Below, piece after piece: positions 6,815 to 7,897 of a DNA stretch of 7,897 bases; the first letter of the stretch is position 1; each line of letters begins with the position of its first letter. The DNA lies in assembly GCA_947179195.1 (NCBI GenBank), contig CAMXAS010000053.1, forward strand, positions 1-7,897. Reading direction: 5' to 3'. Origin of the DNA: an uncultured Bacteroidales bacterium. GTDB taxonomy: Bacteria; Bacteroidota; Bacteroidia; Bacteroidales; P3. The translations under genes were made by a program, and so were the position numbers. The notes beneath the pieces were generated by a model, which saw only the letters and a program-made list of their open reading frames with translations, ran no database searches and had not been told where the DNA came from.

Positions 6815-7897
6815 TTATTTTTCTGCACCGGCCGTGCGCACGCAACGAATACCAGGCATAAAACTGGAATATTCGCGCGTTGTACCCACAACGCCATGAT
6901 TAACAAAGGTCCGCGAGGAAATCATACCCGCCAACAGATTTTGGCCGATAATCCAGTCACCATTCTGGTGGGTACCAAAGTGGTAACTGCCCTGCCAACC
7001 GCTCCACGTTGTCGGGAAAATCATACCGCGCGGAATATAGTAAGCCGGTGTCGTGACCATAGCCCAACCTACTACATCTGCATTACCATTCGGTTGCAAT
7101 TGGCCGTCGCCATGTACACCTTCAAATTCGCGACCCGGACCTACGGCCGTCGTATTGCCGACGCTGATGCAGAGTTCCGAGCAGTTGTCGCTCATGTTCA
7201 TAACGCCCCAGTAAGTGGCACCGGCCGCGGCGCGTGTAGAGGTAGAGTCGGCAAAGCAACCCACACGGATAGGCGCCGCATAATGCCATACATGCCACGG
7301 CGTCCATCCATTCCACCAACTACTACCCCGGTCATCGTAAGCACCACCATGCGCCGCCCCGCAATTGTATTCCTCAGGCATCTGTTCATCGCCCGTATTA
7401 ATATTGTAAATACTCGTCGTATTATAAGCGAACCAGTTGCGCTGAGCCGTATGGTGCGACTTGTTGGCATAGGTCATCGTAACGGAGCCCCAGGCGTATT
7501 CGTCATTCACGACCGGACGGTCGCCACGGCAAGCTTTTTCGTATTCCAACTCCGTCATCGGGCGCAGACCCGCGAAGTCGGCATAGGCCAAAAGGTCGTA
7601 CATAGACACGAAGTTGACGGCCAAATCCTGACCGTCGATACCCATGTCGCAGGAGTCGGTCTCGTTGCCCAATTGTTTTTCTACCTTTATCGTTTCATTC
7701 CACAATTTACCCGACGCCGGGGCATTGTTGTTGGCATCCACGCCGAACGTAACGGTCGGGGCGCGTTGCGAAACCTCAATGTAATTCATCCACGGTGCCA
7801 ACGAATTCTCATTACCGTCACAAATATGCCCACCTACGCCGATATTAGCCAAAGTACAATCGAAACGACCGTCTTGCTGACCATGGTTCACCGTATT
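6815..7897 (-). CDS. FGE-sulfatase-fold (SUMF1-like) protein, C-terminal part only
   Basis: An open frame of 360 codons enters from the window edge and ends at TAA 6817-6815. The N-terminus, with any signal peptide, lies outside. A GTG at 7891-7889 is in frame but internal, because the frame stays open upstream of it. FGE-fold landmarks in order: 'DLAVNFVSMYDLLAYADF', 'GLRPMTELEYEKACRGDRP', 'NDEYAWGS', 'GATYWGVMNMSDN', 'GREFEGVHGDGQL', 'GNADVVGW' and the closing 'PGIRCVRTAG'. It is a diverged paralogue of the next gene. Oddities: the usual 'N.WE' motif reads 'NCSELC'; a long aromatic-rich insertion (WW, W, W, W at 7280-7324) sits between the EYAWG and GATYWG landmarks; and the paired catalytic-type cysteines are absent from the C-terminus, leaving only Cys in 'IRCVR'. 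It is probably a secreted binding or structural protein of the same cassette; enzymatic FGE activity is unlikely. Confidence 0.9.
   Translation of the reverse strand, partial: NTVNHGQQDGRFDCTLANIGVGGHICDGNENSLAPWMNYIEVSQRAPTVTFGVDANNNAPASGKLWNETIKVEKQLGNETDSCDMGIDGQDLAVNFVSMYDLLAYADFAGLRPMTELEYEKACRGDRPVVNDEYAWGSVTMTYANKSHHTAQRNWFAYNTTSIYNINTGDEQMPEEYNCGAAHGGAYDDRGSSWWNGWTPWHVWHYAAPIRVGCFADSTSTRAAAGATYWGVMNMSDNCSELCISVGNTTAVGPGREFEGVHGDGQLQPNGNADVVGWAMVTTPAYYIPRGMIFPTTWSGWQGSYHFGTHQNGDWIIGQNLLAGMISSRTFVNHGVVGTTREYSSFMPGIRCVRTAGAEK

Overview
This window looks like chromosomal DNA of a Bacteroidota bacterium, probably of the order Bacteroidales. The evidence is the protein families: SprB-type repeats, Bacteroidota-style Ig/PKD-like modules ('WSP.TGL', 'C.G..V.F..', 'GD.V.V'), and FGE-sulfatase-fold proteins with a Bacteroidota-type N-terminal beta domain. 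Genes have A-rich leaders without a clear Shine-Dalgarno sequence. Codon use is GC-leaning and strongly avoids TTA, CTA and TCA. I cannot name the genus.

The whole window is one minus-strand block of three genes, to be read from high to low coordinates. (1) 7897-6815 is the C-terminal part of an FGE-fold protein; its start lies outside the window. (2) An 85-base gap holding a GC-rich hairpin separates it from 6729-5152, a complete 525-residue secreted protein with an N-terminal beta domain and a C-terminal FGE fold. (3) After only 31 bases comes 5120-1, an open frame of at least 1706 codons that runs off the window without a stop. It encodes a giant surface protein: N-terminal hydrophobic segment, Ala/Glu/Pro-rich linker, eight exact 21-residue GG..DGF repeats, about twelve Ig/PKD-like domains, then SprB repeats alternating with an Ig-like module. 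Because it is cut by the window edge, the giant gene is easy to miss. The longest plus-strand open frames here are its codon-aligned antisense shadows.

The likely picture is a secreted or cell-surface cassette: a giant filamentous adhesin-like protein made together with two FGE-fold partners. Both FGE-fold proteins lack the paired C-terminal cysteines of oxygen-dependent FGE. They are therefore more likely structural or binding proteins than sulfatase-activating enzymes. Export by the type IX system is plausible from family knowledge, but the C-terminus that would carry a sorting domain is outside the window. The most distinctive element is the eight-copy 63-bp repeat at 4161-4664. I found no RNA genes, mobile elements, CRISPR arrays or convincing promoters.
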